This document shows, one piece after another, positions 8,772-20,126 of a stretch of 49,576 nt of DNA. Both the position numbers and the translations under genes were made by a program. The stretch comes from Synechococcus sp. M44_DOE_062 (GTDB taxonomy: Bacteria; Cyanobacteriota; Cyanobacteriia; Thermostichales; Thermostichaceae). Positions within the stretch are counted from its first letter, which is position 1; every line of letters starts with the position of its first letter. The DNA is taken from NCBI GenBank assembly GCA_015295985.1, contig DVDX01000003.1:1-49576 (forward strand), in the 5' to 3' direction. The notes under the pieces are model-generated. The model did not search any database. It worked only from the letters and a program-made list of their open reading frames with translations, and was not told the origin of the DNA.

Positions 8772-9836
8772 ATGGCCCGATCCTGCCCGAGTTCTGCCAA
8801 CTCTCCCCGCCGTCCACTGGCTTACCCAGAGCAAGCTGTCCCGGTTGGGGTGATCGGGGTAGGCAACATGGGCCAACACCACACCCGTGTGTTCAGCCTG
8901 ATGAAGGATGTGCGGGTCGTGGGGGTAGCGGATATCAATGTAGAACGGGGATTGGATGTGGCCAGCCGCCACCGTGTTCATTTCTATGAGGACTACCGCG
9001 ATCTGCTGCCCCACGTAGCTGCTGTGGCCATTGCCGTACCAACAGCTTTACACCACGAGGTGGGTATGGCCTGCCTGGAGGCCGGGGTTCATGTGCTGAT
9101 CGAAAAGCCCATCGCCGCCAGCATCAGCGAAGCAGAATCGCTGGTAAACCGAGCTGCCGATTGCAATTGTATCTTGCAGGTGGGGCACATCGAGCGCTTC
9201 AGCCCTGTTTTCCAAAAGCTGGGCCAAGTCTTACAGGCGGAGGAACCTCTGGCTTTTGAGGCCCACCGTCTCAGCCCCTATTCCGACCGCGCCAGCGATG
9301 TGTCGGTAGTATTCGACTTGATGATCCACGACATTGACCTATTGCTGGAGCTGATCCCGTCTCCGGTGACTCAAATTACCGCCAGCGGCAACCGTGTCTC
9401 CAAGCTGGGTTACCTGGACTACGTCACGGCTACTCTCACCTTTGCCAACGGTGTCATTGCCACCCTCACTGCCAGTAAGGTCACCCACCGCAAGGTGCGC
9501 AAAATTGCCGTCCACTGCAAAAATGCCTTGGTAGAAGCGGATTTTCTACACAACGAGATCTCAGTGTACCGCCAGGGATTCGTCAGCAGCACCAGCGACT
9601 ACGGCCAAATGCCCTACCAGCGGGATTGTTTGATTGAGAAAGTCCACACCGAAAACATCGACAAGCTCCATGCCGAACTGGAGCACTTCATCAACTGCGT
9701 GCGGGGGGGCAACCAACCTTCCGTGGGTGGCGAGCAGGCCCTGAAAGCTTTAAGGCTGGCCTCGGAGGTTGAGCGGATTGCTTTGGATGGATGTGCCTGG
9801 AGCGAAGCCAAGCCCCGCCGTAGTCTCCTGTCTTAG
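8772..9836 (+). CDS. Gfo/Idh/MocA family oxidoreductase
   Basis: A 354-residue NAD(P)-dependent dehydrogenase. The N-terminal Rossmann motif GVIGVGNMGQHHTRVF begins near residue 26 and the family signature EKPIA lies at 111-115; the C-terminal domain contains HDIDLLLEL. The substrate is likely a sugar or nucleotide-sugar, but the family is broad and the exact one cannot be named. The frame is open from 8724; ATG 8772 is preferred because GGAGGT lies upstream at 8754-8759. It follows the PMT-like gene by about 110 bp on the same strand, so a link to surface-glycan synthesis is possible. Confidence 0.88.
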   Translation: MARSCPSSANSPRRPLAYPEQAVPVGVIGVGNMGQHHTRVFSLMKDVRVVGVADINVERGLDVASRHRVHFYEDYRDLLPHVAAVAIAVPTALHHEVGMACLEAGVHVLIEKPIAASISEAESLVNRAADCNCILQVGHIERFSPVFQKLGQVLQAEEPLAFEAHRLSPYSDRASDVSVVFDLMIHDIDLLLELIPSPVTQITASGNRVSKLGYLDYVTATLTFANGVIATLTASKVTHRKVRKIAVHCKNALVEADFLHNEISVYRQGFVSSTSDYGQMPYQRDCLIEKVHTENIDKLHAELEHFINCVRGGNQPSVGGEQALKALRLASEVERIALDGCAWSEAKPRRSLLS

Positions 9837-9971
9837 TCTTTCAGCACAAGCCGCTTACAGTAAGTGCTGTCAGCCTTTACCCAGTGTTGCGAAGAATACC
9901 ATCAACAAGAATCCTCCTCCTTTAGGGCGGGGAGTGTGTCAAAATTCGGCAAGACCCCTCGAGTGGCCGCA

Positions 9972-12761
9972 ATGATCCCACCGGATGGATCCCCCCTTTC
10001 CTCTGTCCCTGCCTGGCATAGCCTCACCCTCGCCGCCGCCATCGAAAAGTTGCAGACCGATCCCGATCGTGGCCTCACCACTCAGCAGGTGATCCAGAGG
10101 CAGCGGCAGTATGGCTCCAATGAGCTAATCACCACCTCTGGCCGTAGCTCCTGGCAAGTCCTGCTGGATCAATTCCGCAACGTTATGCTGCTGATGCTGA
10201 TTGCCGTAGCGGCAATCTCGGCTACTTTGGACTTGCAAGAAGGCGAGTTTCCCAAAGATGCCCTGGCCATTATGTTGATCGTCGGCCTCAACGGTGGCCT
10301 GGGCTATTTGCAAGAAAGTCGGGCGGAAAAGGCGCTGGCAGCCCTGAAAAAACTGGCTTCCCCTACCGTTCGGGTACAGCGGGATGGCCTGTGGCAAGAA
10401 GTTCCGGCCAGCCAACTGGTGCCAGGGGATCGCGTGTTGCTGGAGGCGGGGGTACAGATCCCAGCCGATGGGCGCTTGGCTGAGGCCGTGAACTTGCAGG
10501 TGCGAGAAGCAGCTTTGACCGGAGAAGCCACCCCTGTCACCAAACAGGCAGATTGCCTACTCCCGCCGGACATCGAGCTGGGGGAACGTCGCAACATGGC
10601 TTTCATGGGCACCGAAGTGATTCAGGGGCGAGGGATCCTCTTGGTCACCAGCATCGGGATGAATACCGAGCTGGGCAAAGTGGCAACCTTGCTGCAATCG
10701 GTGGAGACCGAGCCCACCCCTCTGCAGCGGCGCATGAGCCAATTGGGGAAGGTGCTGGTGTCGGGATCCCTGGCCTTGGTGGCCTTGGTGGTGGGGATAG
10801 GGCTGCTGCAAGCCGGGAGTATGGCCCCTTTCACCTCGCTGTTGGAAACCTCTTTGAGCATGGCTGTGGCCGTGGTACCGGAGGGGTTGCCTGCGGTGAT
10901 CACTGTCACCCTGGCCATTGGCACCCAACGCATGGTGCGCCGCCACGCCCTGATCCGCCGCCTGCCGGCAGTAGAGACCCTTGGGTCGGTGACCACCATC
11001 TGCTCCGACAAAACCGGCACCCTCACAGAAAACAAAATGGTGGTAACGGACATCGTCACGCCAGATCGCCACTACCACGTCAGCGGCACCGGCTACACTC
11101 CCAAGGGATCCTTCTACTGCGGCGGCCAGCCCATGGATCCGGAGAGCGCCCCGGATTTGCAGGCCATCCTGCGGGCCGTAGTGTTCTGCAACGATGCTCT
11201 GTTGCAGGCCAGCCTCCAACCCGTTGCCGGGCGCAACCCTCGGTCTGCAGTTTCTTCTCCCCCGCCAACGCCCACCTGGTCTATCCTGGGGGATCCGACG
11301 GAAGCGGCCCTGCTGGTGGCAGCCGCCAAAGCCAACCTCCACAAAGGCTCCTTACAGGAGCGCTACCCACGCGTGCAGGAGCTCCCCTTCAGCTCGGAAC
11401 GCAAACGCATGAGCGTGGTGATCCAGGAAAACGGCGGCTATTGTGTCTACACTAAGGGATCCCCAGAGCTGGTGCTGGAGCGGTGTGATCGTATCCAGAA
11501 AGGGGGCGTTTGGCAGGAACTGTCGGAAACGGCTCGCCAGGCCATCCTCAGCACCAATAACCGCCTGGCCGCCCAAGGCATACGGGTTCTGGGGGTAGCC
11601 ACCCAGAGGCTAGAGCGGATACCGGACAACGGGGAAGAGGTGGAGCACAACCTGGTTTGGCTGGGCTTGGTGGGGATGCACGATGCTCCGCGACCAGAGG
11701 CGCGAGAGGCCGTGGCCCGCTGCCGAGAAGCCGGGATCCGCACCCTGATGATTACCGGGGATCATCAGCTCACGGCTGTGGCCATTGCCCGTCAGCTGGG
11801 CATTCTTGAGTCCGAAGATCAGGCCATCGATGGACGCACCCTCTCCCGCCTCAGTCTTGAGGAGCTGCTGCAAACAGTGCAAACGGTCAACGTCTATGCC
11901 CGCGTGGCACCTGAACACAAGCTGCGCATTGTGCAAGCCCTGCAAAAGCAAAACGAGTTTGTAGCCATGACCGGGGATGGGGTTAACGACGCGCCTGCCC
12001 TGCGCCAAGCGGATATTGGCATTGCCATGGGCATCACGGGCACCGATGTGAGCAAAGAGGCCAGCGATATGGTGCTGCTGGACGACAACTTTGCCACCAT
12101 TGTGGCCGCTATTGAAGAAGGGCGAGTGGTCTACAGCAACATCCGCCGTTTTGTGAAATACATTTTGGGCAGCAACATCGGCGAAGTGCTGACGGTGGCT
12201 GCCGCCCCCATCCTGGGCTTGGGAGATGTGCCGCTGACACCCCTACAGATCTTGTGGATGAACCTGGTAACTGACGGCTTGCCCGCTCTGGCTTTGGCTT
12301 TGGAACCGGCGGAACCAGGGGTAATGCAGCGCCCTCCCTTCAACCCCAAAGAAAGCATCTTCGCGCAGGGGCTAGGAGCCTACATGATCCGCATTGGCGT
12401 GGTCTTCGCCATCTCCACGATCCTCATGATGGCCATTGTGGAAGCCTACATCCCCCACTGGCGCACGATGGTCTTCACCACCTTGTGTATCGCCCAGATG
12501 GGCCATGCGCTGGCAGTGCGCTCCAACGAGAAGTTCATTATCGAGACCAACCCCCTCTCCAACCCCTACCTGCTGGGCGCCGTGCTGACCACTCTGCTCT
12601 TGCAATTGGCTCTGCTTTATGTGCCTTTCTTGCGCAGCTTTTTTGGAACAGAGGAGCTAAGCCGTACTGAACTTTTAATCTGCCTGGGCTTCAGCACTGT
12701 GGTCATGGTTTGGGTGGAGCTGGAAAAGCTCTACTGCCGATGGCGCAAGGGATCCCGCTGA
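9972..12761 (+). CDS. P-type cation-transporting ATPase (PacL/Ca2+-type, P2)
   Basis: A protein of about 929 residues with full P-type ATPase architecture: actuator-domain motif TGEATP, membrane motif PEGLPA (Pro303-Glu304) typical of P2 Ca2+/Na+ pumps, phosphorylation site DKTGTLTEN (Asp346), nucleotide-domain KGSPE, and hinge [10 protein letters not shown] (666-675). Expected to export Ca2+ or a similar cation across the plasma membrane using ATP. The frame is open from 9864; ATG 9972 gives the N-terminus closest to family members, with in-frame GTG 9963 as the alternative. No strong ribosome binding site decides between them. Ion specificity is inferred. Confidence 0.92.
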   Translation: MIPPDGSPLSSVPAWHSLTLAAAIEKLQTDPDRGLTTQQVIQRQRQYGSNELITTSGRSSWQVLLDQFRNVMLLMLIAVAAISATLDLQEGEFPKDALAIMLIVGLNGGLGYLQESRAEKALAALKKLASPTVRVQRDGLWQEVPASQLVPGDRVLLEAGVQIPADGRLAEAVNLQVREAALTGEATPVTKQADCLLPPDIELGERRNMAFMGTEVIQGRGILLVTSIGMNTELGKVATLLQSVETEPTPLQRRMSQLGKVLVSGSLALVALVVGIGLLQAGSMAPFTSLLETSLSMAVAVVPEGLPAVITVTLAIGTQRMVRRHALIRRLPAVETLGSVTTICSDKTGTLTENKMVVTDIVTPDRHYHVSGTGYTPKGSFYCGGQPMDPESAPDLQAILRAVVFCNDALLQASLQPVAGRNPRSAVSSPPPTPTWSILGDPTEAALLVAAAKANLHKGSLQERYPRVQELPFSSERKRMSVVIQENGGYCVYTKGSPELVLERCDRIQKGGVWQELSETARQAILSTNNRLAAQGIRVLGVATQRLERIPDNGEEVEHNLVWLGLVGMHDAPRPEAREAVARCREAGIRTLMITGDHQLTAVAIARQLGILESEDQAIDGRTLSRLSLEELLQTVQTVNVYARVAPEHKLRIVQALQKQNEFVAMTGDGVNDAPALRQADIGIAMGITGTDVSKEASDMVLLDDNFATIVAAIEEGRVVYSNIRRFVKYILGSNIGEVLTVAAAPILGLGDVPLTPLQILWMNLVTDGLPALALALEPAEPGVMQRPPFNPKESIFAQGLGAYMIRIGVVFAISTILMMAIVEAYIPHWRTMVFTTLCIAQMGHALAVRSNEKFIIETNPLSNPYLLGAVLTTLLLQLALLYVPFLRSFFGTEELSRTELLICLGFSTVVMVWVELEKLYCRWRKGSR

Positions 12762-12965
12762 CGCTTCAACAAAATTATTTTTCACAATGAAGCATCTTCG
12801 CAACAAAAAGCCCCTCTCCCTGCTGCACCCAGAAACAAAACTTTGAGCCAAGACTCATTTCCCCAAAAAGTCATTCCTGAGGAATCCTGCCAATTTATTT
12901 CCGCAAGTTAGCCGAACTCCCTCTTTTGACTTGCAGGATAAGCTGGAAAGACTTGCTGGGATACT

Positions 12966-15900
12966 GTGGAAAGAGGGCAGGAACCTCTGGATTCTATGCA
13001 CAGGGAGCTGTGGGCAGCAGGGAAAACGGTGGGCCTGGTGGATCCCCCTAGCCTTGGCTTTTGGATAGTGGGATCCCTCTTCTTGGCTCTCCTGTTGTTC
13101 GGTGTCAGCCTGGGGGAAAGTCAGCCGCTTTCTGTCTTCAGAAGGATCCTAAGATCCCTTTCTCAAAGATTTCCCTTCCAACCTCCTAGAGGCACCCCCA
13201 GCCCAGAGGCTCGCTTTCGGGCAGCCCTGGAAGCCAGCTTGGATGCTATTTACCTGCTGGAGGCGGTGCGGGATCCCGTTACCCGCGAGATCTGCGATTT
13301 TGTCTTTGTGGATGTCAACGCCAAGGGGGAAGAGCTCATCTCCCTTAAGCGCCACCAGATCATCGGCCAGCGGCTGTGCGAGCTGCTGCCCATCAACCGC
13401 TGGGGGGGCTTTTTTGAGAAATACAAGCGGGTGGTGGAAACCCGCATTCCTCTGGAAGAGGAGTTCCCCATTTCCGGCCAGCCGGGCTTGAAGGCCAGTT
13501 GGATCCATCACCAAGTGGTGCCGGTGGGAGACGGGATCCTCATCACCAGCCGCGACATCAGCAACCAGGTCAAGACAGAGCAGGCTCTGCAGGAAAGCGA
13601 GTCTCGCTACCGCGCCCTCTACGAAGCCATTCCCGATTTGATTTTCGAGCTTAGCGCCGAGGGAGTCATTCTTCACTGCAAGCCTTCCCCTTACGTCCCC
13701 ACCCAGCATCCGCCTGAGTTTTATGTGGGTCGCCGCGCTCAAGACGTGTTTCCCGGCTCTCTGGGAGAGCAGTACCAACTTTTGGCAGAGCGGGCCTTGG
13801 CCAACCAAACGCCGCAGTACCTGGAGTACAAAGTTGAGATTGCGCCGGGGATCCACTGCTATCAGAGGGCCTGCATCGTCGCCTATGGCAAGAGCAGGGT
13901 CTATGTTCTGGTGCGGGATATTACCGAGCGGAAACAGGCGGAGTTGGCCCTTAGAGAAATGGAAGGCACCCAGCGAGCCATTCTCCAAGCCATCCCCGAC
14001 CTTATTGTTCGCCTAAATAGCCAGGGTATCCGCTTGAGTTTTATCTCCGGCGGCGATGTCCACCTTTACTGCCCAGGAGAGATCCAGCTAGGGCGATCCC
14101 TCCAGGAGCTTTTGCCACCGGAGTTGGCCGAGCAGCGGCTTTTCTTTGTTCAGCAGGCCCTGGCCACCCAAACCCAACAGCGCTACGAGTACAGCATTGA
14201 AGTCCAAGGGGAAGTGCGTCATGAAGAGGCCCGCATTGTGCCTTTGAACAGCCAAGAAGTGCTGGTGATCGTGCGGGATATTACAGAGGCCAAGCAGGCG
14301 GAGCTGGCCTTGCAGACTGCTGAACGGGTGCAGCGAGCCATTCTGGAAGCCATTCCCGACTTGATCTTTCGCCTCGACAGCCAGGGCATTTGCTTGAGCT
14401 TTGTCTCGGGGGGCGAGGTTCTTCCCTACGGCTCACCCGACACCTACGTGGGCCGATCCCTGCAGGAGCTTTTGCCACCGGAGTTGGCCGAGCGGCGGCT
14501 TTTCTTTATTCGGCAGGCCCTGGCCACCCAGACGCGGCAGCGCTACGACCAAAGCATCGAGATTGAAGGGGAGACCCGCCACGAAGAGGTGCGCATCGTG
14601 CCCCTCAACCCCCAAGAGGTGGTGGTGATCGTCCGCGATGTTACCGACAGGGTGCGATCCCAGCAGGCCGTCCAGGAAAGCGAACAGAAGTTCCGGGCGC
14701 TGTTTGAGAATGCCGCTGTGGCTATCCTCATCCGCCACGGGGAAACGGGGGAGATCCTAGAGGCCAACTCCCAAGCCATTGCGGCCTATGGCTTCTCCAG
14801 CCTGGAGGAGCTGCGGGCCTTCGACGCTTCGGAGCAGTCTCCCTATCGCCAGGCTTTGCAGGGAAGGGGGTTTGCCTTACAGCCTTACCTGGAGGAGGCT
14901 CGATACCAAGGATCCGCTCGCTTTGAGTGGCAATGGCAGCGGCAGGATGACCGGGTTGTCTGGGAAGACGTGTTTGTGCAGCCCCTTGTCCTGCGTGGGA
15001 TCCCGTGTTGGGTATTTACCGCGGTGGACATCACTGCCCGCAAGTCGGCAGAAGCGGAGCTGGAGCAGTTTTTCTCGGTGGCCTTGGATTTGCTCTGCAT
15101 TGCCGATGCCCAAGGGTACTTTCGCCGTCTTAACCGCGCCTGGGAGACCACGCTGGGCTATTCTCTGCAGGAGCTGCAGAGCCGACCCTTTTTGGAGTGG
15201 GTTTACCCGGAAGATGTCCCCGCCACGCAGGCGGCCATGCAGCAGCTCTTAGAAGAGAAACGGCTGGATCACTTCGTCAACCGCTACCGCACCCAGGACG
15301 GAAGCTATCGCTTCATCGAGTGGCGAGCCTTTTTGGACGGATCCCTGGTTTACGCCGCCGGGCGGGATATCACTGTGGCCAAGCTGGCAGAAGAGCAGAT
15401 GAAAGCAGCCAAGGAAGCTGCCGAAGCTGCCAGCCGCGCCAAGAGCGAGTTCCTGGCCACCATCAGCCACGAGATCCGCACTCCCATCAACGCCATCCTG
15501 GGAATGGCCAACCTGCTGCTGGACACTTCTTTGGATCCGCAGCAGCGGGATTGGGTGCAGACCATCCGCTATGGGGGCGAGGTGCTGCTGAACTTGATCA
15601 ACGACATCCTCGATTTCTCCAAGATCGAGTCCCAGAAGCTAGAGCTGGAGGAAATGCCCTTTTCCTTGCCGCAGTTGGTGGAGGAGCTGCTGGACTTGAT
15701 GGCAGCTCAAGCCCAGAGCAAGGATCTGGAGCTGATGGCCTGGGTGGATCCCAACCTGCCGCCAACCTTGATAGGGGATCCGGGACGCCTGCGGCAAATT
15801 TTGGCCAATCTACTCAGCAACGCCATCAAGTTCACCCCCCAGGGAGAGGTGGTGGTAACCGTCGAGGCCGGGGAGAGGGATCCCGAAAAACAATGGGTCA

Positions 15901-17324
15901 ACGTTCAGGTGCGGGATACCGGCATTGGCATTCCCCCTGAAAAACAGGATCGCCTCTTCAAGCCCTTCAGCCAAGTGGATAGCTCCATCAGCCGCCAGTT
16001 TGGGGGCACCGGCCTAGGCTTGGCCATCAGCCAGCGCCTTTGTCAGCTCATGGGGGGAGCAATCGGGGTGGAAAGTCAGCCGGGCCAGGGATCCACTTTT
16101 CGCTTTCGCATCCCCCTAAAGAGGCCAGACCAGGAGCTGTTGCCAACCGCCGCACCGGATCCCTGCTTAGCCGGCAAGCGGGTTTTGCTGGTGGAAGATA
16201 ATGCCAGCCAACGGCAGTTGCTATCCCGATTGCTGAGCGCTTGGGGCTTGGAGGTAACCTGTTGTGCCTTGGCAGCAGAAGCCCAGGCTGCAGCTAAAAC
16301 CCATCCTTTTGACCTAGCCCTGCTGGATGCCACCCTGCCAGACCGGGATGGCTTGACCCTGGCGGCTGACCTGCAGACAGCGCAACCCCACCTGTTACCC
16401 CTAGTGCTGACGGGGCGCAATTTCATCTCCACAGCGGCTCCTTTTCCCACCCTGGCCAAGCCGGTCAAAGCCTCCCAACTACAGAAGTTGCTGCTGGGGC
16501 TTTTGGGAGAAAAGGCTCCTCTCTCTTTATCTTCCTCTCCCGCCGCTCCTCCCTCCATTTGGGACGCAACCCTGGCCAGCCGCCACCCGCTTCAGATCCT
16601 GGTGGCAGAGGATAACCCGGTTAACCAGAAGGTGATTCGCCTCATGCTGGAGCGATTGGGCTACCGACCCGACATAGTCGGCAACGGCCTAGAAGCCGTC
16701 CAAGCTCTGCGCCTGCGCCCCTACGATCTGGTGTTGATGGATATGCAAATGCCGGAGCTGGATGGTCTTTCGGCCACCCGTCGCATCCGCGCTGAACTGC
16801 CTCCTGAGCGCCAGCCTCGCATTGTTGTCCTTACGGCCAATGTGTTTTCGGAAGGCCGTGCCGCTGCCGAAGCTGCTGGGGTAGATGGCTATCTAACCAA
16901 GCCCTTGGAGCCGGCCACCCTAGTGCAAGTTCTTCAGGGATCCCCTCCCCTTCCCAACCCGGCCAGCCAAGAAGAGGATCCGCCCCTCGACCCCGTTATC
17001 CTCGCCCAGATGCGGGCAGTGCTCGGCTCCCCAGAAGCCTGGCAGGAGATGATCCAAACCTACCGGCAGGACAGCAAGGCTCTATTGGGATCCCTGCGGC
17101 AGGCCCTGGAGCAGCGGGATCCCCAAGCCATTGCTCGATTGGCTCACCGCCTCAAAGGCGGCAGCAGCACCCTGGGCGCCAAACGTCTGGCTGAGTTGTG
17201 TCAGCAGTTGGAGAAGCTGGCTCACGCCGAGCCAGCCAGTTCTGTAAAATGGGATACTCTAGAGCAAGCCGTGCAGAAATTGGAGGTGGCGTATCGGCAA
17301 GTTATCCTCAGTCTCTCCCCCTGA
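12966..17324 (+). CDS. multi-PAS hybrid sensor histidine kinase with two receivers and Hpt
   Basis: A 1452-residue phosphorelay protein. In order: one membrane segment (about 30-49), PAS-like domains near 81-200, 212-330, 335-455, 455-575, 572-690 and 699-810, HisKA with [12 protein letters not shown] (His835), HATPase (N box [25 protein letters not shown]), receiver 1 (Asp1121), receiver 2 (Asp1259) and a C-terminal Hpt domain with [11 protein letters not shown] (His1394). All phosphotransfer residues are present. Receiver 1 is somewhat shortened between its LTGR and KPVK elements. PAS 3 and 4 are near copies (period 360 bp). Start is GTG 12966 or ATG 12996. The signal sensed is unknown. The next gene, 28 bp on, is a natural partner. 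Confidence 0.93.
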   Translation: MERGQEPLDSMHRELWAAGKTVGLVDPPSLGFWIVGSLFLALLLFGVSLGESQPLSVFRRILRSLSQRFPFQPPRGTPSPEARFRAALEASLDAIYLLEAVRDPVTREICDFVFVDVNAKGEELISLKRHQIIGQRLCELLPINRWGGFFEKYKRVVETRIPLEEEFPISGQPGLKASWIHHQVVPVGDGILITSRDISNQVKTEQALQESESRYRALYEAIPDLIFELSAEGVILHCKPSPYVPTQHPPEFYVGRRAQDVFPGSLGEQYQLLAERALANQTPQYLEYKVEIAPGIHCYQRACIVAYGKSRVYVLVRDITERKQAELALREMEGTQRAILQAIPDLIVRLNSQGIRLSFISGGDVHLYCPGEIQLGRSLQELLPPELAEQRLFFVQQALATQTQQRYEYSIEVQGEVRHEEARIVPLNSQEVLVIVRDITEAKQAELALQTAERVQRAILEAIPDLIFRLDSQGICLSFVSGGEVLPYGSPDTYVGRSLQELLPPELAERRLFFIRQALATQTRQRYDQSIEIEGETRHEEVRIVPLNPQEVVVIVRDVTDRVRSQQAVQESEQKFRALFENAAVAILIRHGETGEILEANSQAIAAYGFSSLEELRAFDASEQSPYRQALQGRGFALQPYLEEARYQGSARFEWQWQRQDDRVVWEDVFVQPLVLRGIPCWVFTAVDITARKSAEAELEQFFSVALDLLCIADAQGYFRRLNRAWETTLGYSLQELQSRPFLEWVYPEDVPATQAAMQQLLEEKRLDHFVNRYRTQDGSYRFIEWRAFLDGSLVYAAGRDITVAKLAEEQMKAAKEAAEAASRAKSEFLATISHEIRTPINAILGMANLLLDTSLDPQQRDWVQTIRYGGEVLLNLINDILDFSKIESQKLELEEMPFSLPQLVEELLDLMAAQAQSKDLELMAWVDPNLPPTLIGDPGRLRQILANLLSNAIKFTPQGEVVVTVEAGERDPEKQWVNVQVRDTGIGIPPEKQDRLFKPFSQVDSSISRQFGGTGLGLAISQRLCQLMGGAIGVESQPGQGSTFRFRIPLKRPDQELLPTAAPDPCLAGKRVLLVEDNASQRQLLSRLLSAWGLEVTCCALAAEAQAAAKTHPFDLALLDATLPDRDGLTLAADLQTAQPHLLPLVLTGRNFISTAAPFPTLAKPVKASQLQKLLLGLLGEKAPLSLSSSPAAPPSIWDATLASRHPLQILVAEDNPVNQKVIRLMLERLGYRPDIVGNGLEAVQALRLRPYDLVLMDMQMPELDGLSATRRIRAELPPERQPRIVVLTANVFSEGRAAAEAAGVDGYLTKPLEPATLVQVLQGSPPLPNPASQEEDPPLDPVILAQMRAVLGSPEAWQEMIQTYRQDSKALLGSLRQALEQRDPQAIARLAHRLKGGSSTLGAKRLAELCQQLEKLAHAEPASSVKWDTLEQAVQKLEVAYRQVILSLSP

Positions 17325-17352
17325 GTGCAGAGCTTTTCTTCCTCTCGTCGCG

Positions 17353-18600
17353 ATGCCTATGCTGAGGTCTGATCCCCATCCCCCAGGTAACTCGCCACCG
17401 GTAGCCCCCATTCCTGAGACACAGGCGGGATCCCCCTCTCTTGGAAGGAAGCCGTTGTTGTTGGTTGTGGACGATGAGGCTAGCCAGCGGCTTTTGGTTC
17501 GCTACGCCCTTGAGCGAGAAGGCTACCAAGTGCTGGAAGCCAGTAGTGGCGAGGCTTGCCTGGAGCTAGCCGCTCACCATCCGGTAGATATGGTGTTGCT
17601 GGACGCGGTCATGCCGGATGTGGATGGGTTTGAGTGCTGTCGCCGCCTCCATGCTCAAAACTCGGATTTGCCCATTCTCATCGTCACGGCGCTGGAAGAT
17701 GAGTCCTGCGTGGATGAAGCCTTTGCTGCCGGGGCCAGCGATTACATTTCCAAACCGATTCGCTGGTCGGTTTTGAAGCGGCGCATCCGCCACCTGATCC
17801 AGGCCAGCCAAGCCCAACGCCACCTACGGGAACTTAACCATGCCCTAGAAGCCAAGGTGCAAGAACGCACTGCCCAGTTGGCCTGCCAGGTGCAGGGTCT
17901 GCAGCAGCTCAACCGCCTTAAAGATAGCTTTCTGGCCAGCGTTTCCCACGAGCTGCGCACCCCCCTTACCAAGATCAAGCTAGCCCTGGAACTACTGGGC
18001 CGCACGCCTCTGGACGACAAGCAGCACCAATACCACCGCATTGCCTTGGAAGAGTGTCAGGCTGAAATTGAGCTGATCAATAGATTGCTGGATCTGCAGA
18101 GCCTAGAAGCCAAAGAGTTGAGCGCTGCGGCTGCCGCCATCGATCTCCACAGCCTTTGCACCAGCCTGCTTGATGGGGTGCGGGAACGGGCCCAGGCCCG
18201 GAAACTGAAGCTGGAGATGGCGGAGCCGACCGCATTTCCCGCAGTGCTCTACAGCTACCCGCAGCAGCTAACCCTGATCCTAAAGGAACTGCTGGAAAAT
18301 GCCTGCAAGTTTACCCAACCGGGCGGAACCCTTCGCTTGGAGGTGCAAGCCTTTCTCGGTGGGGTTGAGCTAAGGATCGGCAACACCGCCCAAATCGAGC
18401 CTGAACATCTGCCCCTCCTTTTCGAGCGCTTCTACCGGGTGCCCTCTGAGGATCCCTGGGCACAGCCGGGCAGCGGCCTTGGACTGGCCTTGGTGAAGCA
18501 GTGGGTGGAGTATCTGCAGGGCCAAGTCCGGGTCACCAGCCAGAAGGGATGGACTTGGTTTGTCCTTTGGCTGCCCAGCCTAGAACCGTCCAGCCCTTGA
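17353..18600 (+). CDS. receiver-histidine kinase fusion
   Basis: A 415-residue soluble protein: receiver domain with LLLVVDDEASQRLLV and acceptor Asp84 (MVLLDAVMPDVDG), a helical linker of about residues 145-185, HisKA with FLASVSHELRTPL (His199), then an HATPase domain with LLENACKFTQPGG and GSGLGLALVKQW. The receiver-first order suggests that its kinase is controlled by phosphorylation from another kinase, and the large hybrid kinase 28 bp upstream is the obvious candidate. No DNA-binding output domain is present, so the final target lies elsewhere. No membrane segment is visible. Confidence 0.92.
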   Translation: MPMLRSDPHPPGNSPPVAPIPETQAGSPSLGRKPLLLVVDDEASQRLLVRYALEREGYQVLEASSGEACLELAAHHPVDMVLLDAVMPDVDGFECCRRLHAQNSDLPILIVTALEDESCVDEAFAAGASDYISKPIRWSVLKRRIRHLIQASQAQRHLRELNHALEAKVQERTAQLACQVQGLQQLNRLKDSFLASVSHELRTPLTKIKLALELLGRTPLDDKQHQYHRIALEECQAEIELINRLLDLQSLEAKELSAAAAAIDLHSLCTSLLDGVRERAQARKLKLEMAEPTAFPAVLYSYPQQLTLILKELLENACKFTQPGGTLRLEVQAFLGGVELRIGNTAQIEPEHLPLLFERFYRVPSEDPWAQPGSGLGLALVKQWVEYLQGQVRVTSQKGWTWFVLWLPSLEPSSP

Positions 18601-18642
18601 GGCAGCTTGCCCAGAGGCAGATGGGATTGAGCTGTTGAGACT

Positions 18643-18999
18643 TTAGTGGCCGACGGCAGCAGCGGTCTCGGCAGTGGCAAAGGAGGTGCCACACCCACAG
18701 CTAGCGACTGCGTTGGGGTTCTTGAAGCGGAAGCCACCGCCCAGCAGATCTTCAGAAAAATCGACGGTGGTGCCGCTGATCAAAGTCATGCTCAAGGGAT
18801 CCACCGCCACCTGGATATCCCCAAAGTCGAAGGTGTGATCGTCAGGGTTGGCCTGAGACTCGAAGTTCATCACATAGGAGAGGCCAGAGCAGCCGCTCGG
18901 CTTGACTCCCAGACGCAGGATGGGCTGGGATCCCTCTTTTTCGTACTTGCTGCGCAGGCGCTTCAACTCTTGGACAGCGCTATCGGTCAGGGTGATCAT
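18643..18999 (-). CDS. IscA/SufA-like iron-sulfur cluster A-type protein
   Basis: A 118-residue HesB/IscA-family protein with the three conserved cysteines: Cys37 in GCSGLSY and Cys101, Cys103 in SCGCGTSF. Such proteins carry Fe-S clusters or iron during cluster maturation, relevant here for photosynthetic Fe-S proteins. The length is typical for A-type carriers. ATG 18999 gives the standard MITLTDSA start; a TTG 15 bp further out is less likely. It is divergent from the RNase Z gene. The precise ortholog (IscA or SufA) is not resolved. Confidence 0.92.
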   Translation of the reverse strand: MITLTDSAVQELKRLRSKYEKEGSQPILRLGVKPSGCSGLSYVMNFESQANPDDHTFDFGDIQVAVDPLSMTLISGTTVDFSEDLLGGGFRFKNPNAVASCGCGTSFATAETAAAVGH

Positions 19000-19110
19000 G
19001 ACGAGAAGGCTCAAGGGTACAGTCTACTTCCCATCGTATCAGGGGTTTTTTCTCGGCCAGCGGGAGCAGTTGGTAAGCTAGGGATCCCAATCCCTAAAGG
19101 TTTTGCCCCT

Positions 19111-20097
19111 GTGACAGATCCCAACGCCATTCGGATCACCTTTTTGGGCACCAGCTCCGGCATGCCCACCCGCCAGCGCAATGTCTCCGGGGTGGCAGTG
19201 CAGTTTCCCCAACGGTCGGAATGGTGGCTGTTTGACTGCGGCGAGGGCACCCAGCACCAGTTGCTGCGCCTAGATGAGCTGCGCCCTAGCCAGTTGCGCC
19301 GCATTTTCATCACCCACATGCATGGGGATCACATCTACGGCCTGCCGGGGCTGTTGGCCTCTTGTGGTTTGGGCAGCGCCCCTGAGCACATCGATATCTA
19401 CGGCCCGCCAGGTTTGGAAGAGTACCTGAAGGCGGTGTTGCGCTACAGCGAGACCCGGATCCCCTATGGCTTCCGCGTTCACACTGTAGAAACTGGTCTC
19501 ATCCTGCAAGAGCCGGAGTACTCTGTCTTCTGTGCGCCCTTGGATCACCGGGTACCCGCCTTCGGCTACCGCGTGGTGGAACAGGATCGGCCAGGCAGCT
19601 TTAATGTGGCCAAAGCCCAAGCCGACGGGATCCCCTTTGGCCCTCTGTATGGGCAGCTCAAGGCCGGCCAATCCATCATCTGGCAGGGCCGCTGCTTTCA
19701 CGGACGGGATTATGTCGGGGATCCCATTCCGGGCCGCAAATTCTCCTATTGCACCGACACCACCTTCTGCCGCAACGCCGTCGATCTCTCCCGGGCTGCC
19801 GACCTGGTCATTCACGAGGCCACCTACGCCCAGGCTGACTGGGAGCTGGCCCGCCGCTCTAAGCATTCCACCGCTGCTATGGCCGCCCAAGTGGCCGCTG
19901 AAGCCAAAGCTCAAGCCCTCATCCTCACCCACTTCAGCCCCCGCTACACCCCAGAAGCCCCCATTACTCTGGAAGACCTACTGGCCGAAGCCCAAGCCAT
20001 TTTCCCCAATACCCTGCTGGCTCGCGATCGGCTGACCTACGAGATCCCTCGTCGCAGCCCGGCCCCCCTGCCCGTGGGTGTGGGCTTGCCTCGCTAG
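19111..20097 (+). CDS. rnz: ribonuclease Z
   Basis: A 328-residue metallo-beta-lactamase-fold nuclease that trims 3' ends of tRNA precursors in the cytoplasm. The zinc motif THMHGDH (His69, His71, Asp73, His74) and N-terminal TFLGTSSGMPT are diagnostic; later metal-ligand segments KFSYCTDT and LTHFSPRY are present. The frame is open much further upstream, over the divergent IscA-like gene, but GTG 19111 gives the expected N-terminus and has AAAGG at about 19096-19100. The RDD gene follows after 29 bp. Confidence 0.94.
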   Translation: MTDPNAIRITFLGTSSGMPTRQRNVSGVAVQFPQRSEWWLFDCGEGTQHQLLRLDELRPSQLRRIFITHMHGDHIYGLPGLLASCGLGSAPEHIDIYGPPGLEEYLKAVLRYSETRIPYGFRVHTVETGLILQEPEYSVFCAPLDHRVPAFGYRVVEQDRPGSFNVAKAQADGIPFGPLYGQLKAGQSIIWQGRCFHGRDYVGDPIPGRKFSYCTDTTFCRNAVDLSRAADLVIHEATYAQADWELARRSKHSTAAMAAQVAAEAKAQALILTHFSPRYTPEAPITLEDLLAEAQAIFPNTLLARDRLTYEIPRRSPAPLPVGVGLPR

Positions 20098-20126
20098 AAT
20101 GGTAGAACTGACTGTCTCAACCGGCA

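Noticed and set aside
18646-19110. Upstream extension of the RNase Z frame
   Set aside because: It overlaps the IscA-like gene on the other strand and would add about 155 residues absent from RNase Z; GTG 19111 gives the expected N-terminus.
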